The notes beneath the pieces were generated by a model. That model saw only the letters and a list, made by a program, of their open reading frames with translations. It ran no database searches and had not been told where the DNA came from. A DNA stretch of 26,120 nt from Clostridia bacterium (GTDB taxonomy: Bacteria > UBA6262 > WVXT01 > JAUXBS01): positions 1 through 26,120 of the forward strand of contig JAUXDE010000008.1 in NCBI GenBank assembly GCA_030618495.1. The letters are read 5' to 3'. A program made the translations under genes and the position numbers. Positions 6,621 to 15,123 of the stretch are shown here, in pieces; the stretch's first letter is position 1; each line of letters begins with the position of its first letter.

Positions 6621-9056
6621 TCATATCACTATGTTAACCAGTTTATTGGGGACGTATATGACCCTTTTTAATGTTTTCCCTTCTATATATTCCTTTACTT
6701 TCGGTTCCATGCAGGCTTTCTTCTTTACTTCCTCTTCAGGCAGTCCCGCGGGAACCTCAACTTTCCCCCTGAGTTTACCATTTATTTGTATAACAATCAA
6801 TACATCATCCGATTTTATCAATTCCGGGTTATATTTTGGCCAGGGCTGACGGCTTATTTCATCGTGTCCCAATTTTTCCCACAGTTCACCGGCAATATGA
6901 GGCGCAAATGGCGAAACCAGAAGGACCAGGGTTTCCACAACCTCTCTTAACTGCCCTTCCGAAATGGTTTTTGTCTTCTGGCTCACAGCGTTAAGGAATT
7001 CCATGAGGGCGGCAACAGCCGTATTGAAGCCGAATCCCCTTATATCATCCGTTAACTTTTTAATGGTTCTATGGGTTGTCCTGGCAAGTTCCCTGTCTTC
7101 TTCAGCCGCCCTGCCGGAAGCATTCCCGCTTAACAGAAAATCCGCCAGCCTCCATACTCTGTTCAGAAACCTGAATGCGCCTTTCACCCCTTCGTCATTC
7201 CATTCAAGGTCCATTTCCGGAGGGGCCGCGAATAGTATGAACATACGCGCGGTGTCCGCCCCGTATTTATTTGTCATGTCATCAATACTGACAACGTTTC
7301 CCTTTGACTTGGACATCTTGGCGCCGTTTTTCACGACCATACCCTGGCACAGCAGGCGTTTGAAGGGTTCATCAAAATCATGCGCGTTTAAATCCCTCAA
7401 TGCCTTGGTAAAAAAGCGCGCGTACAACAGGTGCATTATGGCATGCTCAATCCCGCCTATGTACTGGTCAACCGGCATCCAGTAATCCACGGATTTCCTG
7501 TCATACGGCCCATGCTCGCATTTCGGGCTGCAGTAACGGGAAAAGTACCATGAGGAATCAACAAAGGTATCCATGGTATCCGTTTCCCTCCTTGCGTTAC
7601 CGGCGCATTTCGGGCAGGAACATTTTACAAATTCGTCATGGTTAGCAAGCGGATTGCCCTTGCCGGTAAACTTGACTTTTTCCGGCAGCTTCACGGGAAG
7701 TTCCCCCTCAGGCACAGGCACTATACCGCACTTATCACAGTAAATAATGGGTATCGGTGTTCCCCAGTACCTCTGCCTTGAAATGAGCCAGTCCCGGAGT
7801 TTATACTGGACCTCCCTTTTACCCCATTTTTTCTCTTCAACATAATCCGATATCTTTTCCTTTGCATCTTCAGAGCTTATGCCGTTAAACCCTCCGGAGT
7901 TAATCATAACACCCTCATCCACGTAAGCTTCCTTCAGCGCGGATTCCCCCGAACCGGCGGGAGCTATGACCTGCTTTATGGGAATATTATACTTCTTTGC
8001 AAATTCATAATCCCTCTGGTCATGCGCGGGCACACACATTATAATCCCTGTCCCGTATTCCATCAGCACGAAATTGGCAACCCAGATGGGCACTTCCTCA
8101 TTATTAAGCGGGTTTACCGCGTAGGCTCCGGTGAACATTCCTTCCTTTTCCCTGTTTTCCGCAGTCCTGGTAAACTTGTCCTCATACGCCACACGGTTTA
8201 TGAACTTGATTATTTCCTTTTTGTTTCCACTGTCCTTGATCAGCTCACTGACCAGCGGATGTTCCGGAGCAAGAGCCATAAACCTTACACCGTAAAGGGT
8301 ATCCGGCCTCGTGGTGAATATGGGCATGGTTTCACCTCTGCCCTTGAGCTTGAAGTCAACTATTGTACCTTCACTCTTTCCTATCCAGTTCCTCTGCATT
8401 ATTCTTACGCGCTCGGGCCATTCTGAGAGCTTTTCCAGGTCATTCAGCAACTCTTCGGCATAGTCCGTAATCTTGAAGAACCACTGTTCGAGGTCTCTAA
8501 TCTCCACGGGGTTCTCGCACCTCCAGCACCTGCCCTCATGAACCTGTTCGTTTGCAAGGACCGTATCGCATTCAGGACACCAGTTAATCGGCGCTTTTTT
8601 CTTGTAAGCAAGGCCCTTTTCATACAACCGGAGGAAAATCCACTGGTTCCATCTATAGTATTCTGGCTTGTAGGTTTCAACAAGGCGCGACCAGTCATAA
8701 CTCAAACCTATTTGTTTCTGCTGCCGAACCATTCTGTCTATACATTCTCCCGTCCATTCTCCGGGATTAATACCGCTTTTGATAGCCGCGTTCTCTGCGG
8801 GCAGGCCCAGGGAATCATACCCCATGGGGTAAAGAACATTATACCCGTTCATCCTGAGAAACCTTGCATAAGTATCCCCTATGGCATAATTCCTGACATG
8901 TCCCATGTGTAGATCACCGCTTGGATATGGGAACATTTCCAGGAGATAAAATTTCTTCTTTTTGGAATCTTCCGATATTCTGAAGGTGTTTTCTTTTTCC
9001 CACCTGTCCTGCCACTTCTTTTCTGTTTCCTTAAAATTATATTTGTTCTCCATCAT
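6621..9056 (-). CDS. leuS: Leucyl-tRNA synthetase
   Basis: A class I aminoacyl-tRNA synthetase that charges tRNA-Leu. Domains in order: catalytic HIGH motif as HMGH at 50-53, paired cysteines CPEC (160-163) and CWRC (177-180) of the zinc domain, CP1 editing domain with TTRPDT at 248-253 and the GTG...VPAHDQRD stretch at about 335-349, a further cysteine set near 440-484, KMSKS at 580-584, anticodon-binding helical domain, and a C-terminal domain. The length of 811 is within the bacterial range, slightly shorter than the E. coli enzyme. It starts right after the stop of the REC-GGDEF gene and its TGA lies within four bases of an ATG preceding lptE, so this is an operon. Confidence 0.98.
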   Translation of the reverse strand: MMENKYNFKETEKKWQDRWEKENTFRISEDSKKKKFYLLEMFPYPSGDLHMGHVRNYAIGDTYARFLRMNGYNVLYPMGYDSLGLPAENAAIKSGINPGEWTGECIDRMVRQQKQIGLSYDWSRLVETYKPEYYRWNQWIFLRLYEKGLAYKKKAPINWCPECDTVLANEQVHEGRCWRCENPVEIRDLEQWFFKITDYAEELLNDLEKLSEWPERVRIMQRNWIGKSEGTIVDFKLKGRGETMPIFTTRPDTLYGVRFMALAPEHPLVSELIKDSGNKKEIIKFINRVAYEDKFTRTAENREKEGMFTGAYAVNPLNNEEVPIWVANFVLMEYGTGIIMCVPAHDQRDYEFAKKYNIPIKQVIAPAGSGESALKEAYVDEGVMINSGGFNGISSEDAKEKISDYVEEKKWGKREVQYKLRDWLISRQRYWGTPIPIIYCDKCGIVPVPEGELPVKLPEKVKFTGKGNPLANHDEFVKCSCPKCAGNARRETDTMDTFVDSSWYFSRYCSPKCEHGPYDRKSVDYWMPVDQYIGGIEHAIMHLLYARFFTKALRDLNAHDFDEPFKRLLCQGMVVKNGAKMSKSKGNVVSIDDMTNKYGADTARMFILFAAPPEMDLEWNDEGVKGAFRFLNRVWRLADFLLSGNASGRAAEEDRELARTTHRTIKKLTDDIRGFGFNTAVAALMEFLNAVSQKTKTISEGQLREVVETLVLLVSPFAPHIAGELWEKLGHDEISRQPWPKYNPELIKSDDVLIVIQINGKLRGKVEVPAGLPEEEVKKKACMEPKVKEYIEGKTLKRVIYVPNKLVNIVI

Positions 9057-9980
9057 TTAACTATCCGCCTTATCTATGACGAAAGAACTCCCGCCTTTTG
9101 CTTTGGCGTATTTCTTAAGCTCAGCTCCCATCTGGTTTACGTAACCCATATGCTCTATTTTCTTGTCCTTATTGGTGACCACAGCTATGGCAATTGATAT
9201 CAGGGGAAATTCATTTTCATTTCCCTGCCGGTCTTTCGCTTTCACGAAACCTTTCTTTCTGTCAGTTTTATTGTAAAACTCCAATACATTCCTGTCAAAT
9301 TCCTCAATGATTTTATTGCACAGTTTGTCTATATTATCGTGTTCGGTTATTACAATGAAATCATCGCCGCCTATGTGCCCCACGAAAACCCCTTCATTAC
9401 GGAAGTGTTTTATGGCGTTCATTATCGTATAAGCCGTCATTTTAATAATGTTATCGCCCTGTATAAAACCATAGCCGTCGTTATAAACTTTAAAATTATT
9501 AATATCAAGATACATAACGGCAAAAGCATCCGATGACTTTATTTTTTCCTCCAATTTTTTAATGACAACCCAGTTGCCCGGCAATCTCGTCAAAGGATTG
9601 GCGTTAATGTCCCTGGAACTCCTGCTGAAAATCCATTTTATCCTGTCAATAAAAGTTCCGGGCTCAAAGGGTTTGATAATATAGTCATCACAACCACAGC
9701 TTAAAGCTATTTCCCTGTCGCTTATTCCCTCCTTGCCTGTAAGAATAATAACCGGAATATAACTAAACAGTATGTCTTCCTTGACGGTTTTACATACCTG
9801 AAGCCCGTCCATACCGGGCATACTTATATCAATCAATATCATAGAAGGCGCATTATGATAAATCTTTTCAAGCGCATCCTTGCCGTTGAGAGCGGTTTCA
9901 ACCTCAAAAGATTCCTGTTCGAGGATATCCTTTGTAGTATCCAGGAACTCCTTATTATCATCAACTAACAGGATTTTCAT
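9057..9980 (-). CDS. Response regulator with GGDEF-type output domain
   Basis: 307 residues: an N-terminal receiver domain and a C-terminal GGDEF domain. The receiver has the acidic pair D7/D8, phospho-acceptor D51 (in LIDISMPGMDG), T81 and K103. The output domain begins near NPLTRLPGN (128-136), keeps the metal aspartate in MYLDINNFK (D159) and has GGDDF at 204-208 in place of GGDEF/GGEEF; no RxxD inhibitory site is present at the usual distance. It may make cyclic di-GMP on phosphorylation, but the Glu-to-Asp change leaves activity uncertain. It begins with AAGGA just outside the inverted repeat at 9997-10071 and ends flush against leuS. No partner histidine kinase is in the window. Confidence 0.9.
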   Translation of the reverse strand: MKILLVDDNKEFLDTTKDILEQESFEVETALNGKDALEKIYHNAPSMILIDISMPGMDGLQVCKTVKEDILFSYIPVIILTGKEGISDREIALSCGCDDYIIKPFEPGTFIDRIKWIFSRSSRDINANPLTRLPGNWVVIKKLEEKIKSSDAFAVMYLDINNFKVYNDGYGFIQGDNIIKMTAYTIMNAIKHFRNEGVFVGHIGGDDFIVITEHDNIDKLCNKIIEEFDRNVLEFYNKTDRKKGFVKAKDRQGNENEFPLISIAIAVVTNKDKKIEHMGYVNQMGAELKKYAKAKGGSSFVIDKADS

Positions 9981-9996
9981 AATTGAATCCTTAAGG

Positions 9997-10071
9997 GAAT
10001 TATGGGGACACGTACCTAATTATTCTTAAAATAGTCCGAGAAAAATAATTAGGTACGTGTCCCCATAATTC
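9997..10071. repeat. Intergenic inverted-repeat element (28-bp perfect arms)
   Basis: Arms 9997-10024 and 10044-10071 are exact reverse complements around a 19-base centre. Each arm carries the core GGGGACACGTACC. The element fills the gap between dxs and the REC-GGDEF gene; the last five residues and the TAA of dxs are read from the right arm. The shape, the intergenic placement and the GGGGAC core resemble REP-like elements mobilised by Y1 (RAYT) transposases in other bacteria; no transposase is in this window. It could also form a stable hairpin in the dxs mRNA. Confidence 0.8.
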
Positions 10072-11905
10072 TATTGACTGTATTTATTATCCCCTCCACA
10101 TTAAGGCCGTACTTGTCTCTCAATTCACTGCAACTGCCGTATTCTATAAATTTATCAGGCAGCCCTATCGATTTAATAAACACCTCATCTGAAGCCAGCA
10201 ACTCACTGATACTGCTTCCAAAACCACCTGAAAGCACCCCTTCTTCCACCGTCACTATCTTATTGGTATAACCAACCACCTTTTTGATCATTTCTTTATC
10301 CAGCGGTTTAATAAATCTCATATTTACCACCGTTGCCTTTATTCCAAAAGTTTCAAGCTGCCTTGCCGCAAGAAGAGAAGGATGCACCATGCTGCCAATG
10401 GCAAGTATTGCCACGTCTTCCCCATCGGCAAGCATCTCTGCTTTTCCTATAGGAAGCTTAGTAATGGTTTTATCCAATTTTACTCCCACAACCTTCCCCC
10501 GGGGATATCTCAGGGTACACGGACAGCCCGCATAAATTGCTGTTTTTAACATGTTCTGGAGTTCGTTTTCATCCTTTGGCGCCATAACAACCATATTCGG
10601 TATCATTCTTAGAAAGACAATGTCAAATACCCCGTGATGCGTCGGACCGTCCTCACCAACGACTCCCGCCCTGTCAAGGGCAAAAACAACCGGAAGGTTC
10701 TGCAGACAGACATCATGAATAACCTGGTCAAGCGCTCTTTGCATGAATGTTGAATAAATTGCGCATACCGGCAGGTAGCCGCCCTTTGCCAAACCCGCGG
10801 CAAAAGTCACCGCATGCTGTTCCGCAATCCCCACGTCAAAAAACCTTTTCGGGTACTGGCTGCCGAAGGCCTCGAGTCCTGTTCCCTGCGGCATTGCCGC
10901 GGTAATTCCGACGATTTTTTCATTATCCTTCGCAAGAGTCATAATTGATTTTGAAAATATCCCGGTAAACGAAGGAATGGTATCCTTCCCTTCCTGTTCT
11001 CCCGTCAGGATATTAAAGTTGTTTATCCCGTGGAACATAATGGGATTTTTCTCCGCAGGCTCATACCCCTTTCCTTTTTTAGTAATGACATGAACGAGTA
11101 CGGGCCCCTTAAGCTGCTTTACATTATCTAAGACCTCGATCAACCTGTAAACATCATGTCCGTCAATCGGTCCGACATAGGAAAACCCCAGCTCTTCAAA
11201 AAACATTCCGGGAAACAGGAGAACCTTGAGCCTCTTTGCTGTTCTCAATAAACCGATACCAAAGAATGTAAGCCTCTTCAGAAACTTTTCTATCCTCGTT
11301 TCTAATTTTTTCACTACCCCTAATGTCATAAGCTTAGCCAGCAGGCTTGACAACGCGCCTATTCTGTGTGATATGAACATCTCGTTATCGTTAAGTATTA
11401 CTGTAAGGTCTTTTGATATATGCCCGGCATTGTTCAATCCCTCAAAAGCCAGCCCCGCCGTCATTGACCCGTCACCAACGACCGCCACGACCCTGTTATT
11501 ATTGCCTGACAGGTCCCTTGCGCATACGTATCCCAGCGCCGCGGATATTGCCGTGGAACTGTGGCCGCTCACGAAAGCATCGTACTTGCTCTCTTCGGGA
11601 TTAGGGAAACCGCTTATGCCATTGAGTTGTCTCAGGGAATCAAATCTTTTTCCCCTGCCGGTTAATATCTTATGCGTGTAGCTCTGGTGCCCCACATCCC
11701 AGACAATTTTGTCCTCGGGGCATTCCAATACATAATGCAGGGCTATGGTTAACTCAACAGTTCCCAGGCTGGCAGCAAGATGACCTCCGGTTTTTGAGGT
11801 TGTCCTGATCATCAGGTCCCTGATTTCTTTTGCAAGCTCCGGCAGGAGTTCTTTTTTTATCAATTTAAGATCAGACGGCCTGTCTATTTTCTCAAGTATC
11901 GACAT
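10049..11905 (-). CDS. dxs: 1-deoxy-D-xylulose-5-phosphate synthase
   Basis: First enzyme of the MEP isoprenoid pathway, joining pyruvate and glyceraldehyde 3-phosphate with thiamine diphosphate; cytosolic. Seen: the cofactor motif from GDGSMTAG (144-151) to NDN (172-174), the SGHSSTAIS segment at 113-121, GIAEQH at 359-364 with catalytic Glu362, and DRAGVVGEDGPTHHG at 411-425. The length of 618 is normal. ATG 11905 is preceded by GAGGA. It follows ispA by 17 bases. The C-terminal residues MGTRT and the stop codon are encoded by one arm of the inverted-repeat element, so the original 3' end of the gene was probably rewritten by that insertion. Confidence 0.97.
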   Translation of the reverse strand: MSILEKIDRPSDLKLIKKELLPELAKEIRDLMIRTTSKTGGHLAASLGTVELTIALHYVLECPEDKIVWDVGHQSYTHKILTGRGKRFDSLRQLNGISGFPNPEESKYDAFVSGHSSTAISAALGYVCARDLSGNNNRVVAVVGDGSMTAGLAFEGLNNAGHISKDLTVILNDNEMFISHRIGALSSLLAKLMTLGVVKKLETRIEKFLKRLTFFGIGLLRTAKRLKVLLFPGMFFEELGFSYVGPIDGHDVYRLIEVLDNVKQLKGPVLVHVITKKGKGYEPAEKNPIMFHGINNFNILTGEQEGKDTIPSFTGIFSKSIMTLAKDNEKIVGITAAMPQGTGLEAFGSQYPKRFFDVGIAEQHAVTFAAGLAKGGYLPVCAIYSTFMQRALDQVIHDVCLQNLPVVFALDRAGVVGEDGPTHHGVFDIVFLRMIPNMVVMAPKDENELQNMLKTAIYAGCPCTLRYPRGKVVGVKLDKTITKLPIGKAEMLADGEDVAILAIGSMVHPSLLAARQLETFGIKATVVNMRFIKPLDKEMIKKVVGYTNKIVTVEEGVLSGGFGSSISELLASDEVFIKSIGLPDKFIEYGSCSELRDKYGLNVEGIINTVNRIMGTRT

Positions 11906-11922
11906 GTAATAATTCCTCTATT

Positions 11923-12780
11923 CTATGACTGCCGTTTTTCTATATATTTCGCTAATTCCCTTAATATATCAGCCCTTTTTCCGAACATTTCAAGTGATTT
12001 AAGCGCTTCATTTATCAATTTTTTCGTTTTTTTCCTGGACGCTTCCAGCCCGTATACCCCGGGATAGTTAATACCCCTGTCAGCCCCGTTATCCAGGATA
12101 TCATCCGTAATCTGGAAAGCCAGGCCAATTGCCTTGCCATATCTATCCATAGCCCTTATTTGATTGTCCTTTGCGCCGGCAATAATCGCGCCGAGCCGAA
12201 GTGATACTCTTATAAGCGCCGCTGTCTTGCAGGAATGAACATAATCAAGCCTTTTAATAATTTCTTTCCTCTTACTTTTCCTACTGAATGGTTCAATATC
12301 CACCACCTGCCCGCCAATCATCCCTCTCGTACCGGCAGCATCCGCAATTTCCTTAATAACCCTGCAGTCACCCGTTCCGGCAGCGATTTCAAATGCCCTC
12401 ATTATTAAAGCATCACCGGCTATAACGGCAATTGCCTCATTATACTTCTTATGACAGCTCAAGGCGCCTCTTCTGTAATCATCATCGTCCATGACAGGAA
12501 GGTCGTCATGAACAAGCGAAGAAGCGTGAATCATTTCCATGGCTGCGGCGGCCATTAAAAGTGAATCACGCATTCCTGCCGGAATCCTTACCCCGGCAAC
12601 ATTCTCCCCTGCAGCAAGAACCAGTACCGGGCGGAGACGTTTTCCACCGGATAAAACAACGTACCTCATAGCTTCATGGATAACCTGCGGATATTTCGTT
12701 GACTTATAGAGGCACCTGTCAAGCGCTTTGTTTATAACTGTTCTTCTATTTTCAAGATATGACTTTAAACCTCCGTCCAT
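11923..12780 (-). CDS. ispA: Polyprenyl (farnesyl/geranyl) diphosphate synthase
   Basis: A 285-residue trans-prenyltransferase that condenses isopentenyl diphosphate with allylic diphosphates. The first aspartate-rich motif is DDLPVMD at 92-98 (with DDDYRRG following) and the second is DDILD at 226-230; GGKRLRP at 45-51 binds diphosphate. The double-Asp spacing DDxxxxD and the small residues before it fit the bacterial farnesyl diphosphate synthase type, though exact chain length is not provable by eye. xseA-xseB-ispA-dxs is a widely conserved order. Only eight bases separate it from xseB. It should supply C15 or longer units for the lipid carrier used by MurJ. Confidence 0.95.
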   Translation of the reverse strand: MDGGLKSYLENRRTVINKALDRCLYKSTKYPQVIHEAMRYVVLSGGKRLRPVLVLAAGENVAGVRIPAGMRDSLLMAAAAMEMIHASSLVHDDLPVMDDDDYRRGALSCHKKYNEAIAVIAGDALIMRAFEIAAGTGDCRVIKEIADAAGTRGMIGGQVVDIEPFSRKSKRKEIIKRLDYVHSCKTAALIRVSLRLGAIIAGAKDNQIRAMDRYGKAIGLAFQITDDILDNGADRGINYPGVYGLEASRKKTKKLINEALKSLEMFGKRADILRELAKYIEKRQS

Positions 12781-12788
12781 GAATGCTG

Positions 12789-13031
12789 TTATTCCTTTTC
12801 TGTTTTAAATATTTTGGTTTTAACGCTTCCATCGGAAGATTTGACAAGTATCTGAATTTTCTTTTTGGCTTCTTCCAGTTTCGAATTACAAAACTCCGAC
12901 AGTTTAATACCATCGCTGAATAATTTCAGGGATTCCTCCAGGCTCAGCTGTCCTTCTTCCAGCTTGCCTGTTATTTCCTCCAGTTTTGACAATGCCTGTT
13001 CAAACTTTAATCCTGCTCTCTTCTCTGCCAT
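12789..13031 (-). CDS. xseB: Exodeoxyribonuclease VII small subunit
   Basis: 80 residues forming the helical hairpin subunit of exonuclease VII, which degrades single-stranded DNA in complex with XseA. The segment FEQALSKLEEITGKLEEGQL near 10-29 and LEESLKLFSDG after it match the family well. The ATG lies two bases beyond the xseA stop, with GGAG inside the end of xseA, so the two subunits are translationally linked. Confidence 0.96.
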   Translation of the reverse strand: MAEKRAGLKFEQALSKLEEITGKLEEGQLSLEESLKLFSDGIKLSEFCNSKLEEAKKKIQILVKSSDGSVKTKIFKTEKE

Positions 13032-13033
13032 TT

Positions 13034-14266
13034 TTAATTCTCCGTATCTATAACTTCACAGATTATCCCGCCCTTATGTAATTTTGTCTTAATCTTCTCT
13101 CCAACACTCACAACAGATGAATCCCTCAGTATCCGCCCATCCCGCACTTTCCATGTGATTCCATAACCGCGCGACAGCACCTCCAGGGGAGACAGCGCGT
13201 TCAACCTGCCAATCATCGAACGCATATGATCTTCCTTAAGCTGCATATAATGGTTTGCATGCGTAGACATGCGTTCAAGATAATAATCTATTTCCTGCTG
13301 GAACTTCTCATAAAACTCCATTGGCCGCTTAAATGCCCTGCTTTCTTCGGCCCGGTTATAACGGTTTTGATAATCTTTTACCGTAAACTTCACGATAGAA
13401 ATCAACCTTGCGGATAAAGCGGATAGTTTTTCATCCAGTTCCGCTTTATTTGCGATAACGAGTTCTATTGCCGCTGAAGGGGTAGGCGCCCTTAAATCAC
13501 TGACAAAATCTGAAATACTATAATCAACTTCATGCCCTACCGCGGAAATGACCGGAAGTTTTGAATTAAAGATTGCCCGCGCCACAACCTCCTCATTGAA
13601 CGGCCACAGGTCTTCAAGAGAACCTCCCCCGCGGCCTATAATTACAGCGTCCATATCAGAAAAACGCTTATTCAAATCCGAAAGCGCCTCCGCTATCTCA
13701 CCTGCCGCTGTTTCCCCCTGCACATGAACGGGGTATATCAGGACCCGGATGTTTGGAAAACGGCGTTCAATAACGGTGAGCATGTCATACACGGCAGCTC
13801 CCGTGGGAGAAGTAACGATTGCCAGCTTCTGTACAAGGAGAGGTAATTTTTTCTTAAATTTAGCGTCAAATAACCCTTCATCCTCGAGTTTTCTCTTTAA
13901 CTGCCCAAAAGCAACCTGCAGCGGTCCTTCGCCAAGCGGTTCCAGGTGCGAAACCACAACCTGATAGTTCCCGCCCTTGACGAACAGGCTTACATTCCCC
14001 CTGGCAATTACTTTCAGCCCATCTTCAGGCAGGAACTTAAGGTATGAAGCCTGCCACTTGAACATCACGGCTGACACCCGGGCGTTTTCATCTTTTAAAA
14101 CAAAATAGCAATGCCCTGATGTATGCTGCTTAAAATTCGATATTTCACCCTCCAGCCAGACATTGGCGAACTCCTCATCAAGCAGTTCCTTTACTATGTT
14201 GTTTAGCTCGGATACTTTATATATTTTCTTTCCTTTGTCCATGTCATTCATCATCGCATGACTCAT
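13034..14266 (-). CDS. xseA: Exodeoxyribonuclease VII large subunit
   Basis: The catalytic subunit of exonuclease VII, 410 residues. An N-terminal OB-fold domain starts at IYKVSELN and VWLEGEISNFKQHTSGHCYF; the catalytic region follows with VTSPTGAAVYDML, IIGRGGGSLEDLWPFNEE and SAVGHEVD, and a coiled-coil C-terminal region pairs with XseB. Length is typical or slightly short. Two starts are possible: ATG 14266, which overlaps the preceding gene by 23 bases and has GAGAG close by, or ATG 14242 (MDKGKKIYKV), one base after that gene's stop. The second gives the more usual N-terminus. Confidence 0.95.
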   Translation of the reverse strand: MSHAMMNDMDKGKKIYKVSELNNIVKELLDEEFANVWLEGEISNFKQHTSGHCYFVLKDENARVSAVMFKWQASYLKFLPEDGLKVIARGNVSLFVKGGNYQVVVSHLEPLGEGPLQVAFGQLKRKLEDEGLFDAKFKKKLPLLVQKLAIVTSPTGAAVYDMLTVIERRFPNIRVLIYPVHVQGETAAGEIAEALSDLNKRFSDMDAVIIGRGGGSLEDLWPFNEEVVARAIFNSKLPVISAVGHEVDYSISDFVSDLRAPTPSAAIELVIANKAELDEKLSALSARLISIVKFTVKDYQNRYNRAEESRAFKRPMEFYEKFQQEIDYYLERMSTHANHYMQLKEDHMRSMIGRLNALSPLEVLSRGYGITWKVRDGRILRDSSVVSVGEKIKTKLHKGGIICEVIDTEN

Positions 14267-15029
14267 AAACTCTCTTTATACTGCGCGCTTTACCGGTTTT
14301 TTCATCAATATCAATAATCACTCCGGATAGAACCGGGTCACCTTCAGCCACTTCAAAACGCAAAGGCATCTGCGTAAGGTACTTTTTAATAATAATTTCC
14401 TTCTTTACTCCTATAACTGAATTTCGCGCCCCGGTCATCCCAACATCCGTTATATATGCCGTTGACTGCGGTAAAATGCGTTCATCCGCTGTCTGTACAT
14501 GTGTATGAGTCCCTACAACCGCTGAAACTTTGCCGTCAAGATACCAGCCAAAAGCAATTTTCTCAGAAGTAATTTCAGCATGAAAATCTACGATAATATT
14601 CTTTACATTTTCCTTTTCCAGTCTTTCACTAATAACGTCAAACGTGCGAAACGGGCAGTCAAGATCCGGCATATAAACACGTCCCATCATACTAACAACA
14701 GCCACTTTTGTATCATTAATGTTTATTACTACAAGCCCATTCCCCGGAACACCGGGCGGGAAATTTGCAGGTCTTAAGATGTTCTCATCTTCAATTATCT
14801 GGAATATTTCTTTTCTCTTCCATACATGGTTACCCAGGGTTAATACATTTATTCCAAACGATAATAATTCATCGGCAACATCGGGAGTCAGTCCGGCTCC
14901 TCTTGCAGCATTTTCGCTATTGGCAATTATCAAATCAAAGTTCTCTTCCTTTGATATGACCGGTAATAATCTGCCCACCGCCTCTCTTCCCGGCCTGCCT
15001 ACAATGTCTCCGATATGCAGTACTTTCAT
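14244..15029 (-). CDS. YmdB-family metallophosphoesterase (TIGR00282)
   Basis: A 261-residue calcineurin-like phosphoesterase. Motifs: HIGDIVGRPGREAV at the N-terminus, NSENAARGAGLTPD, LTLGNHVWKRKE, VDFHAEITSEK and GTHTHVQTADERILP, giving the metal-binding Asp, Asn and His residues of the family. Bacillus YmdB has 2',3'-cyclic-nucleotide phosphodiesterase activity; the role here is inferred only by family. ATG 15029 is chosen because TTTGGAAA lies just upstream and the protein then has the normal family length; the reading frame extends a further 21 codons upstream but into the intergenic repeat at 15051-15101. It overlaps or abuts xseA. Confidence 0.92.
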   Translation of the reverse strand: MKVLHIGDIVGRPGREAVGRLLPVISKEENFDLIIANSENAARGAGLTPDVADELLSFGINVLTLGNHVWKRKEIFQIIEDENILRPANFPPGVPGNGLVVININDTKVAVVSMMGRVYMPDLDCPFRTFDVISERLEKENVKNIIVDFHAEITSEKIAFGWYLDGKVSAVVGTHTHVQTADERILPQSTAYITDVGMTGARNSVIGVKKEIIIKKYLTQMPLRFEVAEGDPVLSGVIIDIDEKTGKARSIKRVYESCDDE

Positions 15030-15050
15030 ATAATTTCCAAACATAAAACA

Positions 15051-15101
15051 GGGACGGTTCAGGTTTCTATAGAATCTCCGCAAAAAAACCAAAACCGTCC
15101 C
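15051..15101. repeat. Second intergenic inverted-repeat element (GGGACGGTT family)
   Basis: GGGACGGTT (15051-15059) pairs with AACCGTCCC (15093-15101); after a 2x2 mismatch, GGTTT (15062-15066) pairs with AAACC (15086-15090). The centre (15067-15085) is 19 bases, the same length as in the element at 9997-10071. It occupies the 94-base gap between the propeller-protein gene and the YmdB-family gene. The GGGACGGTT core is of the kind seen in REP-like repeats linked to Y1 transposases. Confidence 0.7.
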
Positions 15102-15123
15102 CGTTGTCCCGGCATCTCATCCA

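Noticed and set aside
10609-10803. Open frames opposite or inside dxs, leuS, priA and other genes
   Set aside because: They are shadow frames of well-recognised genes, with no protein-like pattern or ribosome sites of their own.
15030-15092. N-terminal extension of the YmdB-family protein to 15092
   Set aside because: The extra 21 codons are read through the intergenic inverted repeat and have no family similarity; the later ATG has a ribosome site.
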